DNA of 64,000 nt from positions 757,729,823 through 757,793,822 of the forward strand of contig NC_090438.1 of the NCBI RefSeq assembly GCF_031143425.1, written 5' to 3'. The notes below the pieces were generated by a model. It was not told where the DNA came from. It saw only the letters and a list, made by a program, of their open reading frames with translations, and did no database searches. Both the position numbers and the translations under genes were made by a program. Positions 1-10,976 of this stretch are shown in pieces (the first letter of the stretch is position 1; every line of letters starts with the position of its first letter). This DNA is from Pleurodeles waltl (lineage: Eukaryota; Chordata; Amphibia; Caudata; Salamandridae).

Positions 1-1037
1 GCCCACGGCCCGAGTCAAGGTGGTCTACCGGTCGAGAGAAGGTCCCCAGGTGATTCCAACCTCAAGTCCACCCTGGATTGCCCCCTCCTGACCAACACGA
101 CGATGCCTGCAGCCTAAATCTAGAGGACCTCCCCCACAGACCGCAACTGGCTCGGGTCAATATTTACCCTGCACCTAAAAGTACCCCTGCACCCTCAGCC
201 CCCAGCCTTGCGGAACCCAACCGACGGTCGGGCAACATCCAGTGGGCTTTCTACTTACCTGTCCAGCCATTGGTTTTCTTCAGACGACTCCCTGGACCAA
301 GTCTGCAGCATTTATGTGACCCCTGGGCTTCCTCTATTGAAAGGAACTGGGCGCCCAACGCTGTATTTGCACCCTGCAGCCGGTTGCTGAGGGTGTGTGA
401 TTGGTGCTGACCTGTGGCCCCCCGGTAATGATCTAAACACTTTGGGTCTGTGCCCTGAAGTTGCGGGTACTTACTTGCAAGCTGTTTCTTTCTAAGTGCC
501 TCGAGTCTCTGTAAGATTCCATTGGGCACCCAACACCAACTTAGACCTCTGCACCCCGGCGGTCCCCTGTTGCTGCTGATGCACAATGGGGTCTCCCTAA
601 CCTGTGCCCTGTGGACACCCTAACCCCCGAAGACTGGGATTATAAGTCGAGTACTTACCTGCAATTTGTGTTGTTACTTTTCCGCCCCTAGGACTGACTT
701 GCTTTCTATCAGAAATTTGATACTTGAAAGTGATACATTCTCGAAACTGTACTCACCAGGCAACAAAGAGCCTTTTGGTTCTAGAAATAAAGGAACAAAG
801 TATATTTTTTTATACATATATATTGGTCTGGAGTTAGACATTGAGTGTGTGCCTCATTTCTTGACTGTGTGTGTACAACAAATGCTTAGCACTACCCTCT
901 GATAAGCCTTACTGAACGACCACACTACCATAAAAAGAGAGCATTAGTATTATCTACTTAAGCCTCTGGGGATTCACTGGACTCTCTGCACCCTACACCT
1001 TATTTTGGTATAGTATATACAGAGCCAGCTTCCTACA
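1..1037 (+). mobile_element. Gypsy-family LTR, 3' part (truncated by window edge)
   Basis: This stretch is collinear with the right-hand 1 kb of the four other LTRs in the window (those ending at 3818, 14824 and 29780, and the inverted one at 46274). Shared blocks include the text around 841-915 with ACAACAAATGCTTA and ACTACCCTCTGATAAGCC. It ends in TTCCTACA, the terminal sequence of this family, whose start is TGTAGGAA or TGCAAGGA. The left end lies outside the window, so whether it is a solo LTR or the 3' LTR of a longer element cannot be told. Its right flank (1038-1172) reads as DIRS gag. Confidence 0.8.
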
Positions 1038-1172
1038 GGCATCATCAAATAGCATATCAAGCAATGTGGCTTGGACTCACTCTGAATACCCTGAGGTAAG
1101 TAACTAAGCACGGCGACGCAGCGCAACTGAGAAAACCATAGCTCAACCCACAGAATCAGTGGTATCCATACC
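1038..1172 (-). pseudogene. DIRS gag fragment, C-terminal side (first piece)
   Basis: Read on the minus strand, this stretch continues the gag reading begun at 4353-3819 once the solo LTR (1173-3818) and one copy of the ATACC duplication are removed. The gag hallmarks are visible around the join: a DTTDS motif followed by an LRRRA-type motif and a VQATLLDM motif, each matching the order in the better-preserved DIRS gag at 42626-43030 (DAADTAARS, IRRHAWLR, IQQAVLNM). In-frame stops are present, so this is a dead copy. It runs into the upstream LTR at 1037. Confidence 0.7.
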
Positions 1173-3818
1173 TGCAAGGAAATGCCTCCTTGGCATGGTT
1201 ACTCCCCGACTTTTTGCCTTTGCTGATGCCAAGGTATGATTTGAAAGTGTGCTGAGACCTGCTAACCAGGCCCCAGCACCAGTGTTCTTTCCCTAAACTG
1301 TACCTTTGTCTCAACAATTGGCACACCCTGGCATTCAGGTAAGTCCCTTGTAACTGGTACCCCTGGTACCAAGGGCCCTGATGCCAGGGAAGGTCTCTAA
1401 GGGCTGCAGCATGTCTTATGCCACCCTGGGAACCCCTCACTCAGCACATACACACTGCTTGCCAGCTTGTGTGTGTGCTGGTGGGGAGAAAATGACTAAG
1501 TCGACATGGAACTCCCCTCAGAGTGCCATGCCAACCTCACACTGCCAATGGCATAGGTAAGTCACCCCTCTAGCAGGCCTTACAACCCTAAGGCAGGGTG
1601 CACTATACCATAGGTGAGGGCATAGGTGCATGAGCACTATGCCCCTACAGTGTCTAAGCAAAACCTTAGACATTGTAAGTGCAGGGTAGCCATAAGAGTA
1701 TATGGTCTGGGAGTCTGTCAAACACGAACTCCACAGCACCATAATGGCTACACTGAAAACTGGGAAGTTTGGTATCAAACTTCTCAGCACAATAAATGCA
1801 CACTGATGCCAGTGTACATTTTATTGTGAAATACACCCCAGAGGGTATCTTAGAGATGCCCCCTGAAAACATACCTGACTTCCAGTGTCGGCTGACTAGT
1901 TTTGCCAGCCTGCCACACACCAGGCATGTTGCTGGCCACATGGGGAGAGTGCCTTTGTCACTCTGTGGCTAGTAACAAAGCCTGTACTGGGTGGAGGTGC
2001 TTCTCACCTTCCCCTGCAGGAACTGTAACATCTGGCGGCCTTTGTTACAGCGCCACAGGGCATCCTAGCAAGTGGAGAAGCCCGCCCCCTCCGGCCACGG
2101 CCCCACTTTTGGCAGCAAGGCCGGAGGAGATAATGAGAAAAACAAGAAATCACTGGCCAATCAGGACAACCCCTAAGGTGTCCTGAGCTGAGGTGACTCT
2201 GACTTTTAGAAATCCTCCATCTTGCAGATGGAGGATTTCCCCCAATAGGATTAGGGATGTGCCCCCCTCCCCTCAGGGAGGAGTCACAAAGAGGGTGTAG
2301 CCACCCTCAGGGCTAGTAGCCATTGGCTACTAACCCCCCAGACCTAAACACACCCCTAAATTGAGTATTTAGGGGCCCCCAGAACCTAGGAAGACAGGTT
2401 CCTGCAACCTGAAGACTAAGAAGGACTGCTGACCTGAAGCCCTGCAGAGAAGACGGAGACACCAACTGCTTTGGCCCCAGCCCTACCAGCCTGTCTCCCC
2501 ACTTCGAGAAAAACTGCAACAGCGACGCGTCCCCCCGGGTCCAGCGACCTCTGAAGCCTCAGAGGACTACCCTGCATCTAAAAGGACCAAGAACTCCAGG
2601 GGACTGCGGCCCTGTTCCAAAGAAACTGCAACTTTGCAACAAAGAAGCAACTTTTAAAGACCACACGTTTCCCGCAGGAAGCGTAAGACTTTCCACTCTG
2701 CACCAGACGCCCCCGGCTCGACCTGCGGAAAACTAACTCTACAGGGAGGACTCCCCGGCGACTGCGAGCCCGTGAGTAGCCAGAGTTGACCCCCCTGAGC
2801 CCCCACAGCGATGCCTGCAGAAGGAATCCAGAGGCTCCCCCTGACCGGGACTGCCTGCTTCAAAGAACCCGACGCCTAATAAACACACTGCACCCGCAGC
2901 CCCCAGGACCTGAAGGATCCGACTTCCAGTGCAGAAGTGACCCAGAGGAGGCCCTCTCCCTAGCCCAGGTGGTGGCTACCCAGAGGAGCCCCCCCCCCCC
3001 TTGCCTGCATCGCTGAAGAGACCCCTGGGTCTCCCATTGAAACCTATTGCAAACCCGACGCCTGTTTGCACACTGCACCCGGCCGCCCCTGTGCCGCTGA
3101 GTGTGTACTTTCTGTGCCTACTTGTTTCCCCCCCCCGGTGCCCTACAAAACCCCCCTGGTCTGCCCTCCGAAGTCATGGGTACTTACCTGCTGGCAGACT
3201 GGAACCGGGGCACCCCTATTTCCATTGAAGCCTATGTGTTTTAGGCATCACTTTGACCTCTGCTTTGAGCTGCTGGTGCGGTAACTTTGGGGTTTCCCTG
3301 AACCCCCAACGGTGGGCTACCTTGGACCCAACTTTGAACCCTGTAAGTGTTTTACTTACCTGTGAAACTAACAAATACTTACCTCCCCCAGGAACTGTTG
3401 CATTTTGCACTGTGTCCAATTTTAAAATAGCTTATTGCCATTTTTGCCCAAACTGTACATGCTATTGTGTTGATTCAAAATTCCTAAGATACCTGAGTGA
3501 AATACCTTTCATTTAAAGTATTGTTTGTAAATCTTGAACCTGTGGTTCTTAAAATAAACTAAGAAAATATATTTTTCTATATAAAAACCTATTGGCCTGG
3601 AATTGTCTTTGAGTGTGTGTTCCTCATTTATTGCCTGTGTGTGTACAACAAATGCTTAACACTACCCTCTGATAAGCCCACTGCTCGACCACACTACCAC
3701 AAAATAGAGCATTAGAATTATCTCTTTTTGCCACTATCTTACCTCTAAGGGGAACCCTTGGATTCTGTGCATGCTATTTCTTACTTTGAAATAGTACATA
3801 CATAGGCAACTTCCTACA
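1173..3818 (+). mobile_element. Solo LTR of the Gmr1-like gypsy family
   Basis: A 2.65 kb LTR begins TGCAAGGAAATGCC and ends CTTCCTACA. It is flanked by a perfect 5-bp target duplication, ATACC, at 1168-1172 and 3819-3823. No internal retroelement sequence is attached, so it is a solo LTR formed by LTR-LTR recombination. It interrupts a DIRS gag gene whose two parts lie on either side. An AATAAA within it (about 1790) could be a polyadenylation signal. The short ORFs inside look like chance. Confidence 0.92.
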
Positions 3819-4353
3819 ATACCACAGCAAATGATTAGTTTAGCTGCTTGATGGCCATCTCGAACTATGGAAGTAAGTATGCTCCTGATTTCTTCCGGAA
3901 GTGCACATAAGATGTTTGCTAAAGAACACAAATTGTATTCACAGAGCGTAGAGCAGAACTTGTGAGGAAAAATATGCGTGCCACAGACATCTAGACTCCT
4001 GAACTCTCCATCAGATGGGACATGTGGGAGGGACTCAATATCACGGGAGGCCAACGTGGCCTGTGCCACCAAACTTCAATGATTGGGATGTCTTATTAGA
4101 CCAGCCAGATCATCAGGGGCAGGTCAGTGCCTGAGGGATACAGTCTGGTCAAAAGAGGTCCCTGTAACAAAACATCATGTAGGGCTCTGTTGTAAGGAAG
4201 CACTGCCTCAACCCATTTGGCTTTGATGGAGGGCATCAATTAGGGGATCTGAAGCTAATTCCACTGAAGGAAGAGTTAGAACCAACACTTCCGCAACCCT
4301 TTCAAGCCTTTCTGCATAACAGGATCTCGCATCCTTTGGAAGGTGGTGGTGGG
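3819..4353 (-). pseudogene. DIRS gag fragment (second piece)
   Basis: The minus strand reads as a DIRS gag protein. From about 4340 leftwards it shows a CYAERLERVAE helix, then DPLIDALHQS, then near 4020 a PHVPSDGEFRSLDVCG block, and near 3900 LPEEIRSIL followed by DGHQAAKLI. This order, ending in the helix before the D-T-T-D-S motif, is the gag architecture also seen at 43030-42626. Stops and frameshifts are present. It is cut on the left by the solo LTR at 3818 (the reading resumes at 1172) and on the right by the 5' LTR of the large gypsy element. Confidence 0.72.
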
Positions 4354-6859
4354 GGGAGGAAAATGCCACTGTTGGCATGGTTACCTCCCCCCCCAACATT
4401 TTACCTAGTGTTGATGCCAACTTTGATTGAAAGTGTGCTGGGACCCTGCTAACCAGGCCCCAGCACCAGTGTTCTTTCCCTAAAACTGTACCTTTGTTCC
4501 CACAATTGGTACAGCCCTGGCACACAGTTAAGTCCGTTGTAAAAGGCACCCATGGTACCAAGGCCCTGTGGCCAGGGAAGGTCGCCAAGGACTGCAGCAC
4601 GTATTATGCCACCCTGGGGACCCTTTACTCAACACATGCACACTGCCTTGCAGATTGTGTGTGCTGGTGGGGAGGAAAAGAAAGTCAACATGACACCCCT
4701 CTCAGGGTGCCATGCCCACAAACCACTACCTGTGGCATATTTAAGTCACCCCTCTAGCAGGCCTTACAGACCTAAGGTGTTGTGCACTATACCACAGGTG
4801 AGGGCATAGCTGCATAAGCAATATGCCCCTACAGTATTGAAGTCCATTCTTAGACATTGTATTTGCAGTGTACCCATATTAAGTGTATGGTCTGGGAGTT
4901 TGTCATTACGAACTCCACAGCACTATAATGACTTCACTAAATACTGGGAAGTTTGGTATCAAACTTCTCAGCACAATAAACCCACACTGATGCCAGTGTG
5001 GGATTTATTGAAAATGCACACAGAGGGCATCTTAGAGATGCCCCCTGTATGTTAGCCCAACAGCTAGTGTAAGACTGACCTGTCTGTGCCAGCCTGCCAC
5101 TTTCAGAAGAGCTTCTGACCACATGGAGTGAGTGCCTTTGTGCACTCTGTGGTCAGAAACAAAGCCTGTCCTGTGTGGAGGTGGTTCACACCTCCCCCTG
5201 CAGGAAGTGTAACACCAGGCGGTGAGTCTCAAAGGCTCATGCCTCGGATTTCAGTGCCCCCAGAGCATTCCAGCTAATGGAGATGGCTGCCCCCTGGACA
5301 CAGCCCCACTTTTGGTGGCAAGTCCAGAGGGAAAATTAGGAATGACAAGGAGGAGTCACCCCCTCAGCCAGGACCACCCCTAAGGTGCCCAGAGCTGAAG
5401 TGACTCTCTCCTTGAGAAATCCTCCATCTTGCTTTGGAGGATTAGGATCAGTAGGGATAGGAATGTGCCTCCCTCTGTAAAGGGAGTGGGCACAAGGAGG
5501 GTGTAGCCACCCTGAGGGACAGAAGCTATTGGCTACTGCCCACTGACCCTAACACGCCCCTAAATTTAGAATTTAAGGGCCCCCCTGAACTCAGCTCACC
5601 AGATTCCTGATGACCTCAAGAAAGAAGGACTGCTGAGCTGAAAACCCCGCAGAGAAGAGAAGACAACAACTGACTCTGCCCCAGCCCTACCAGCCCGTCT
5701 CCTGCTTCAAAAAGCTCCAAAAGAAGAGCGACTCGTTCTGCAGGTTCAGTGACCCCTGAAAAGCCTCCAGGGGACTGCCTGCATCATAGAGGAATAAGAC
5801 ACTCCCGTGGACAACGGACCGGTCTAACAAAAATCCAGAAGCGCGAGTCCTAAACCACACTGCACCCGTGTCCAGGTGGCCCAACTAGCCAGACAGGATC
5901 GCCAGGTGATTCCGACCGAGTGTCCACCCTGGGCTGACATCTCCACCCCTCCATGATGACGCCTGCAGAGGGAAAGCTAAGGACCCTGCGACCGCAACTG
6001 CCCGGGAGGAAGATATCTGACGCCTGGAGAAGCACTACATCCGCAGCCCCGAGACTCAAGAGAACCCGATCACCGGTGCAGCTACGACCAGCAGGCAGCC
6101 CTCCACCCTATCCAGTCGGTGGCTTGCCCGAGAAACCCCCGTGCCTTGCCTGCAGCTCCTGAGTGACCCCAGGGGTTCCCCCATAGAGTTCCATTGGAAA
6201 CCCGACACCCTGTTTGCACTCTGAACCCGGCCATCCCTGTGCCGCTGAGGGTGTGGGATTGGTGCCTACTTTGGGCCCCCCCGTACTCCGGAACCAGAGT
6301 ACTCCTGGTCTCCATAGGGGCCCCACGTTATTTTAGTTGTTTGACCTCTGCACCTAACCGGCCTTGTGTTGCTGGGGGTTACCTTGAACTCCCAACAGTG
6401 GGCTACCAATGCCCCGGAGTCTAAACCTGTAACTTCATTACTTACCTCAGAAACGGTACTTCACTTACCTCCCCCCTAGGAACTGTTGAAAATTGCAGTG
6501 TCCATTTTTTAAATAGCTTTTTGCCACTTTTAAGAAAATTTTATAGATTGTGGACTCCATTCAAAGTTCTAAGTATTACTATGCAAAGTCCTTTTCATTT
6601 TATGTACTTACCTGCAAACTGAATCTTGTAGTTCTAGAAATAAATTAGCAAAAGATATTTTTTGATATAAAAACCAATTGGTCTGGAGTTAAGTCATTGA
6701 GTGTGTGTTTCTCCTATTGCTTGTGTGTGTACAACAAATGCTTAACACTACCCTCTGATAAGCCTAACTGCTCGACCACACTACCACAAATAGAGCATTA
6801 GCATTATCTATTATTGCCTCTGTCAAGCCTCTGGGGAACCCCTGGACTCTGCACACTTT

Positions 6860-7424
6860 GGCCCTCATTATGACATTGGCAGTAAATCCCACTTACTGCC
6901 ACGCTGACTGCTGCCAACATACCGCCGCGGATATCCATTCACAATATTATGACACACATACACCAATCCATCACTATTCAGCCACATACACAAATCCGCC
7001 ACATCAAAGGTCAGTGATAAACAGGCGGTATCAAAACCTACACCGTTACGCCAACAGAACTACGCCCATCACATTATGACCCACGAATCACCACCGCGGA
7101 CATTCAACAGCGGTAAACCATTGTTGGTACATACTGTTGAGCTAAAAATGGACACACACAAACAAAACACCACCACACTGGATAATTCAAACAACAAACA
7201 CCTGACACCCATACACACACCACACCCGCACAACTATAAAACACACGCCCACATTACCCACAACCCCTTATGAATACAAATCATTGGCACAAGACTGACA
7301 CCACGACCAAAGACAAAACCAGAGCCACACACTACCTACACCTATACACCACCCACGCACCCTACTTCACACAACCCAACACATCACCCTACACACCCTC
7401 ATCTACACAACTCACACAACACCC
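6860..7424. other. Harbinger A 5' non-coding end
   Basis: This is terminal and subterminal Harbinger sequence before the first Myb gene. It contains CCGCCGCGGATATCC-like and CCGCGG motifs, then a CA-rich tract (about 7140-7410). The same sequence appears in inverse at 29206-29736. I see no gene in it. It presumably holds transposase-binding sites and the promoter of the gene starting at 7425. Confidence 0.6.
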
Positions 7425-8902
7425 ATGGCACCCCTAAGACACCCAGGATTCTCAGAGGAGGAGCTAAGGGTCATGGTGGAGGAAATCATCAGGGTAGAGC
7501 CACAGCTATTTGGAGCACAGATGCAGCAGATATCTATAGCTAGGAAGATGGAGCTATGGCGGAGAATCGTGGACAGGGTCAACGCTGTGGGTCAGCACCC
7601 AAGAACTAGGGATGACATCAGGAAGAGGTGGAACAACCTATGGGGGAAAGGTATGTTCCATTGCAGCAAGACACTAGCTCGCAGTACAGAGGACTGGCGG
7701 TGGGCCCCCACTTCTTCCCCCACAGCTAACAACATGGGAGGATCAAGTCTTGGCAATCAAGCATCCTGAGGGCCTGGTCGGAGTAGGAGGAGGACTGGGC
7801 TCTGGGAAGTCAACTCTATACTACTACTACTACTACCCCCTACCTGCATGCCATCACATACCCCCACCCTCTCCCTCACTCCCATCACTCCACCACTTCC
7901 CACAAACCCCACCATCACATCTCACTCAACGCCAAGCCCTGCATTTCATACCAATGCATGGACACCACTCACAGACTTGCATGGACACCTATCACTAAAG
8001 CATGCACACTAGAGAGCATCAGCTATCCCACCGCATACCAACATACACAAGTGAAAACTGCCAGGGCAAATACAAAAAAGAGGGTAAGTCACGGATGCAC
8101 AATATGTCAGACACAGAAACAACACAGCATTTACATCTCCACAGGTAACCCAGCCAATGTCAGCGGAGGGGAGGTGCCAGCAATAGCCAGTCCACCCCAC
8201 AGAAGAGGCCCACAGTGATGAGAGCAACCCTGGACTTCAGGATCTGGATGACCAACCTGCCCCTTCAGAGACCTCTGGACAGCTGGTTACCCAGGTCCAG
8301 TCACACACCACCACAGAGCCTCCCCCATCAGGAAACACCACCACAGCACCAACCCCCCGTACCCATACCTCTGTCCCCAGTACACGTCAATCAGCAGTGT
8401 GTTCACCTCTACAGGGACCCCAGGGCACACCTCGCCCCCAAGACAATCAGGGAGTGCTGTGCGCCAGGGGGAGGATAGGCCCAAGGAACCGACTCTCTAG
8501 GAGGCACTCTCCGAGATCCTGTGAGCCTACCAACATTCCCAGGATAAGATGGGCCAGATCCTGGACAATGTGCAGGAGAACAGGTGGCTGCAGGAGGGAC
8601 AGTACCAGGGGATCAGGGAGGAGTTACAGGCCATCAACACGACCCTGGTCTCCATAACAGGGGTGCTGGAAGACATGGCCAATATTATGAGGGAGGCAGT
8701 CTCACAACAGCGGGCGTCTGCCACTAGCCAGACATATGAACTGCCTTCTACCTCCGCTGCCGCTAGTGGACAGGAGGCCCCGCCACAGGACCAACAGGCC
8801 ACCAGCACCCCTTCCCCTGTAGAAGGAGAACCGCCCCGCAAACGTTCCCTGCGATCCAGACAGAAGCCAGAGATACTTGCCAAGACCCCCACCAGGAAAT
8901 GA
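7425..8902 (+). pseudogene. Harbinger SANT/Myb-like DNA-binding protein 1 (copy A, broken)
   Basis: In PIF/Harbinger elements a Myb-like partner brings the transposase to the nucleus and to the transposon ends. The N-terminus here shows a trihelix SANT/Myb pattern: FSEEELRVMVEEI, a central helix with ELWRRIVDRVN, and a third helix with RTRDDIRKRWNNL. The ATG at 7425 matches copy B. Exon 1 would end near 7804, but the donor that is GTAAGT in copy B reads GGAAGT here. Exon 2 starts after CACAG at 8145. The C-terminus (from about 8550) is a probable coiled coil (QENRWLQEGQYQGIREEL) followed by a basic PPRKRSLRSR patch, a likely nuclear signal, and stops at 8902. A frameshift follows the SANT domain (after WGKG), and further shifts lie near 8218 and 8520. 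Confidence 0.82.
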
Positions 8903-9109
8903 CACTCTACCGATTGTCACCCTTGTGTCCCACACAGTAAACGCAAGCACTCAGACACCCAACAGCCATCCACCTTGAACTGCCATTGCTCCCCTTCATA
9001 TGTCCCCTTGAACAATGCATCTGTGCTACAAATAGACTGGAACAATAACCTGGGCTTTCCTCCATCATCACCCCATCCCATTGCACTTGCCCCTCTTACC
9101 TAGCACTTC

Positions 9110-9115
9110 AATAAA
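9110..9115 (+). terminator. Poly(A) signal of Harbinger Myb gene 1
   Basis: AATAAA lies about 210 bp after the stop of the Myb-like gene 1, in the 0.5 kb between that gene and the convergent transposase gene (ends at 9411). Copy B has TTTATT, the same signal inverted, near 27481. Confidence 0.5.
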
Positions 9116-9410
9116 CACCCTTAGAAAAAATAGACGTATGGAGTCTGTCATATTTTTCAAATGTGTATTCATTTAAACAGGTTCAAACAAACAATGCAAT
9201 TCAACTGTACAGTAAATGAGCATGTGTTAATGACCTGTAGCTGGCTGCAGTGATCACACCCAGAACTATTGTGAGGCACCAAAATCTGTTAAATGAATTG
9301 CCAAAGGGTACAGTAAGTGGGCATGGAAGTGGGAAATCACAGCATGCCAGTGGCATAGAAATTAAATATAATTATAATGAAATGTGAAGTAACACTTTCT
9401 TACCTGTGTG

Positions 9411-10529
9411 TCACTTGAAGTACTGTCTGATGACTGCTGTTCTGTTGTCCTCATCCTCATCCTCACTGTCCACCACTGCCACACGGGCATCTCCAGCCTC
9501 CTCCTCCTGCAGAAAAGGCACATGGCGACTCAGGGCAAGGTTGTGCAACATGCAGCATGCCACTATTATCTGGCACACCTTCTTGGGTGAGAAGCACAGG
9601 GATCCACCCGTCAGATGCAGGCATCTGAACCTGGCCTTCAAGAGGCCAAAGGTCCGTTCTATAATCCTTCTGGTTCGCCCATGTGCCTCATTGTAACGTT
9701 CTTCTGCCTTTGTCCTGGCATTCCTCACAGGGGTCAGCAGGCAAGATAGGTTGGGGTAACCAGAGTCACCTGCAAATTTTGAGGGACAACATTTAGCCAC
9801 ACACTATCCTATATGACCCACACCATACCCGTACACCAACAAATAGTGAGTGGGGACCAGGGCTCACCTATTAGCTACACCCTGTGCCTCTGTAGTTGGC
9901 CCATCACATTTGGAATGCTGCTATTCCTCAGGACAAAGGCATCACGCACCGACCCAGGATACTTAGTATTGACGTGGGAGATTTACTGATCCGCCAAGAA
10001 CACCATCTGTACATTCAAAGAGTGGAAACTCTTACAATTTCTGTACACCTGTTCATTCTGATGGGGGGACTAATGCAATATGTGTTCCATCAATCACCCC
10101 TATTATGTTGGGGATATGTCCCATTGCAAAGAATTCGGCCTTCACTGTGGCCAAACCTTCAACCTGGGGAAATACAATGTAGCTGCACATTTGTTTGATC
10201 AGTGCAGACAACACTCTTGTCAGCACTATTAAGAACATGGGCTGTGACATTCCGGCTGCCAAGCCCACTGTCTCTTGGAAAGAACCAGTTGTCAGGAAAT
10301 GAAGCACAGACAGAACTTGCACAAGAGGGGGGATCCCAGTGGGGTGACGGATAACAGGTATCAGGTCAGGCTCCAATTGGAGAGACAGCTCTGTGACTGT
10401 GGCACTGTCTAGTCTATAGGTGAGGATAATGTGCCTGTCCTCTAGTGTTGCCAAGTCCACCTGGGGTCTGTACACGGGGGGATGTCTCCATCTCCTATTC
10501 ATCCACATCGGTAGCAATCTATGGGGCAA
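9411..10529 (-). pseudogene. Harbinger transposase, HARBI1-like (copy A, broken)
   Basis: This is a DDE-superfamily nuclease (DDE_Tnp_4 type) that cuts and rejoins the transposon ends. The start is set by the MNRRWRHPPVY motif shared with copy B, at about 10502. The first catalytic Asp is in GVIDGTHIA (about 10090), the second in PGSVRDAFVL (about 9940), and the Glu in RRIIERTFGLLKARF (about 9655). A 98-bp intron (9770-9867) has a GTGAGC donor and a TTTGCAG acceptor; copy B has the same intron at the same position and length. The acidic C-terminus (DSEDEDEDN) ends at 9411. Damage: a frameshift after the first Asp near 10053 and stops before the intron (in the DQ-ISH and RV-LIG contexts). Confidence 0.88.
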
Positions 10530-10976
10530 AAGAGTGAGGAGCCGGTCACAAACTGAACAATTGAGCTACAAAGAGAACATTGCATGCTGTTAATTTGTAG
10601 TGGGTCAGTGTGAATTGTCTTCGAAGTCCCAAAGTTAAACAGTGACGCAACAATTATCCAGGGTTTGCCCCCAACCTTGAAATGGCATCTGCCTGTCCTA
10701 TGTGGAGGGACAGGTGGAAGTGAGGTAATTCCGCTGACATTGTGCGCCGTTGCGGGAGGCAGTCGGGAACCGCCGTGCAACTCCTCATTGGATAACATTG
10801 GGCCCTATGGGTTACAGTGGCCAATGGTGATCTACGGTGGCGGTGATGATGATGATGGTATGCACCGCTGCGGACGTAACAGCCATTTTATATCAGATTC
10901 CTCACTTGCTACCTGATCTTCAACAGGAGAGGACCTACACTGCATGTGCTGCTGTGACCTGAGTCTGGAACCTATC
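10530..10976. promoter_or_regulatory. Divergent intergenic region of Harbinger A
   Basis: This lies between the transposase start (minus) and the start of SANT/Myb gene 2 (plus), and probably holds promoters or 5' leader sequence for both. Copy B has the corresponding interval 25657-26101, including a plausible acceptor (CCCCATAG) just before the transposase start, which hints at an upstream non-coding exon. No TATA box was assigned. Confidence 0.4.

Noticed and set aside
1..1037. Several 60-110 codon ORFs
   Set aside because: They occur inside an LTR that is non-coding in all five copies and are not conserved in frame among them.
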